Shown here one piece after another: positions 63,702 through 64,000 of a stretch of DNA of 64,000 nt. The stretch covers positions 1 to 64,000 of the forward strand of contig JACKLX010000009.1 of the NCBI GenBank assembly GCA_024235695.1. The letters run 5' to 3'. The position numbers and the translations under genes are program-made. This DNA is from Accumulibacter sp. Its GTDB lineage: Bacteria > Pseudomonadota > Gammaproteobacteria > Burkholderiales > Rhodocyclaceae. The first letter of the stretch is position 1, and each line of letters begins with the position of its first letter. Under the pieces are notes generated by a model. That model was not told where the DNA came from. It did no database searches and worked only from the letters and a program-made list of their open reading frames with translations.

Positions 63702-64000
63702 ATGAGCGCAGCGCTGATCGAGCTGGCCGGCATCGAACGCGTCTTCCACCTTGGCGACAGCGAGGTGCACGCGCTGCGCTGCCTGGACCTGCGCATCGCC
63801 GCCGGCGAATACGTCGCGGTGATGGGCCCGTCCGGCTCGGGGAAATCAACGCTGCTCAACCTGCTCGGCCTGCTCGACCGCCCCAACGCCGGTACCTACC
63901 GGCTCGAAGGGCGCGACGTCACCACCCTGTCGGCTGAAGAGCAGGCGCGCGTACGCAGCGAGCGCATCGGCTTCGTCTTCCAGAGCTTTCACCTGGTGCC
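63702..64000 (+). CDS. MacB/LolD-type ABC transporter ATPase (partial at window end)
   Basis: The first 99 codons are visible. [26 protein letters not shown] and Walker [21 protein letters not shown] are of the MacB/LolD/YknY branch, with the Q-loop FVFQSFHLV at the edge. It is the natural partner of the preceding adaptor. The rest of the gene, and any permease, lies beyond the window. Confidence 0.92.
   Translation, partial: MSAALIELAGIERVFHLGDSEVHALRCLDLRIAAGEYVAVMGPSGSGKSTLLNLLGLLDRPNAGTYRLEGRDVTTLSAEEQARVRSERIGFVFQSFHLV

Overview
This is a GC-rich chromosomal window with dense, short-spaced genes and no phage, insertion-sequence or CRISPR signal. Gene content and order point to a betaproteobacterium of the Rhodocyclales, most like the 'Candidatus Accumulibacter' / Dechloromonas / Azoarcus neighbourhood. 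The supporting features are lpxK-Trm112-kdsB-adk, ribB-ribH-nusB-thiL-pgpA-cinA, recA-recX-lptB-rpoN-hpf-ptsN-hprK, a K+-independent H+-pyrophosphatase, a PEP-CTERM protein with exosortase-A-associated hydrolases, a PHA synthase homologue and a full leucine/isovalerate (liu) operon. The genus is inferred from gene content only.

Layout. (1) 1-2.8 kb: lipid A/LPS precursor genes (lpxK, Trm112-like, kdsB) and adk. (2) 3.2-8.0 kb: membrane H+-pyrophosphatase with a C-terminal OmpA-like domain, a PEBP-family protein and murJ. (3) 8.1-20.1 kb: surface/exopolysaccharide-linked accessory block. It holds two tiny membrane proteins, a 2153-residue repeat protein with a PEP-CTERM tail, a divergent LuxR-type regulator, and an ACP / hydrolase 2 / hydrolase 1 / AttH-like operon. 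(4) 20.4-26.1 kb: rfaE2, an unknown gene, an HNH nuclease, an alkaline-phosphatase-superfamily enzyme, a PhaC homologue lacking the active-site cysteine, and a metallo-beta-lactamase-fold hydrolase. (5) 26.2-40.4 kb: MerR-type LiuR regulator and a long co-directional liu operon. It carries thioesterase, isovaleryl-CoA dehydrogenase, a GNAT-carbonic anhydrase fusion, an EamA transporter, a second acyl-CoA dehydrogenase, a second thioesterase, peroxiredoxin, an HCCA-isomerase-like protein, MCC beta, methylglutaconyl-CoA hydratase, MCC alpha, HMG-CoA lyase, two small DUF1289-type proteins and an MBL-fold hydrolase. (6) 40.4-42.5 kb: a thioredoxin-like protein and a membrane-anchored coiled-coil protein ending in a receiver domain. 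Its rod is encoded by about 20 tandem 39-bp repeats with frame-breaking indels. (7) 43.0-47.1 kb: riboflavin/thiamine/phospholipid housekeeping. (8) 47.3-54.7 kb: FimV-like protein, LexA-controlled recA-recX, lptB, rpoN, hpf, ptsN, hprK and a double-PsiF protein. (9) 54.8-64 kb: UbiH-family hydroxylase, dsbC, a serine protease, tRNA-Arg(CCG), cytochrome c5, rep helicase, and the start of a MacA/MacB-type export system cut by the window edge.

How it fits together. The liu operon converts isovaleryl-CoA to acetyl-CoA and acetoacetate. Its carboxylase consumes bicarbonate, which the embedded carbonic anhydrase could supply. The PEP-CTERM/exosortase-associated genes suggest surface protein sorting coupled to exopolysaccharide, but the exosortase itself is outside the window. 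The most unusual items are the PPase-OmpA fusion, the Cys-to-Gly PhaC homologue, the GNAT-carbonic anhydrase fusion, and the tethered coiled-coil receiver protein. All calls come from reading the sequence; no database search was run.
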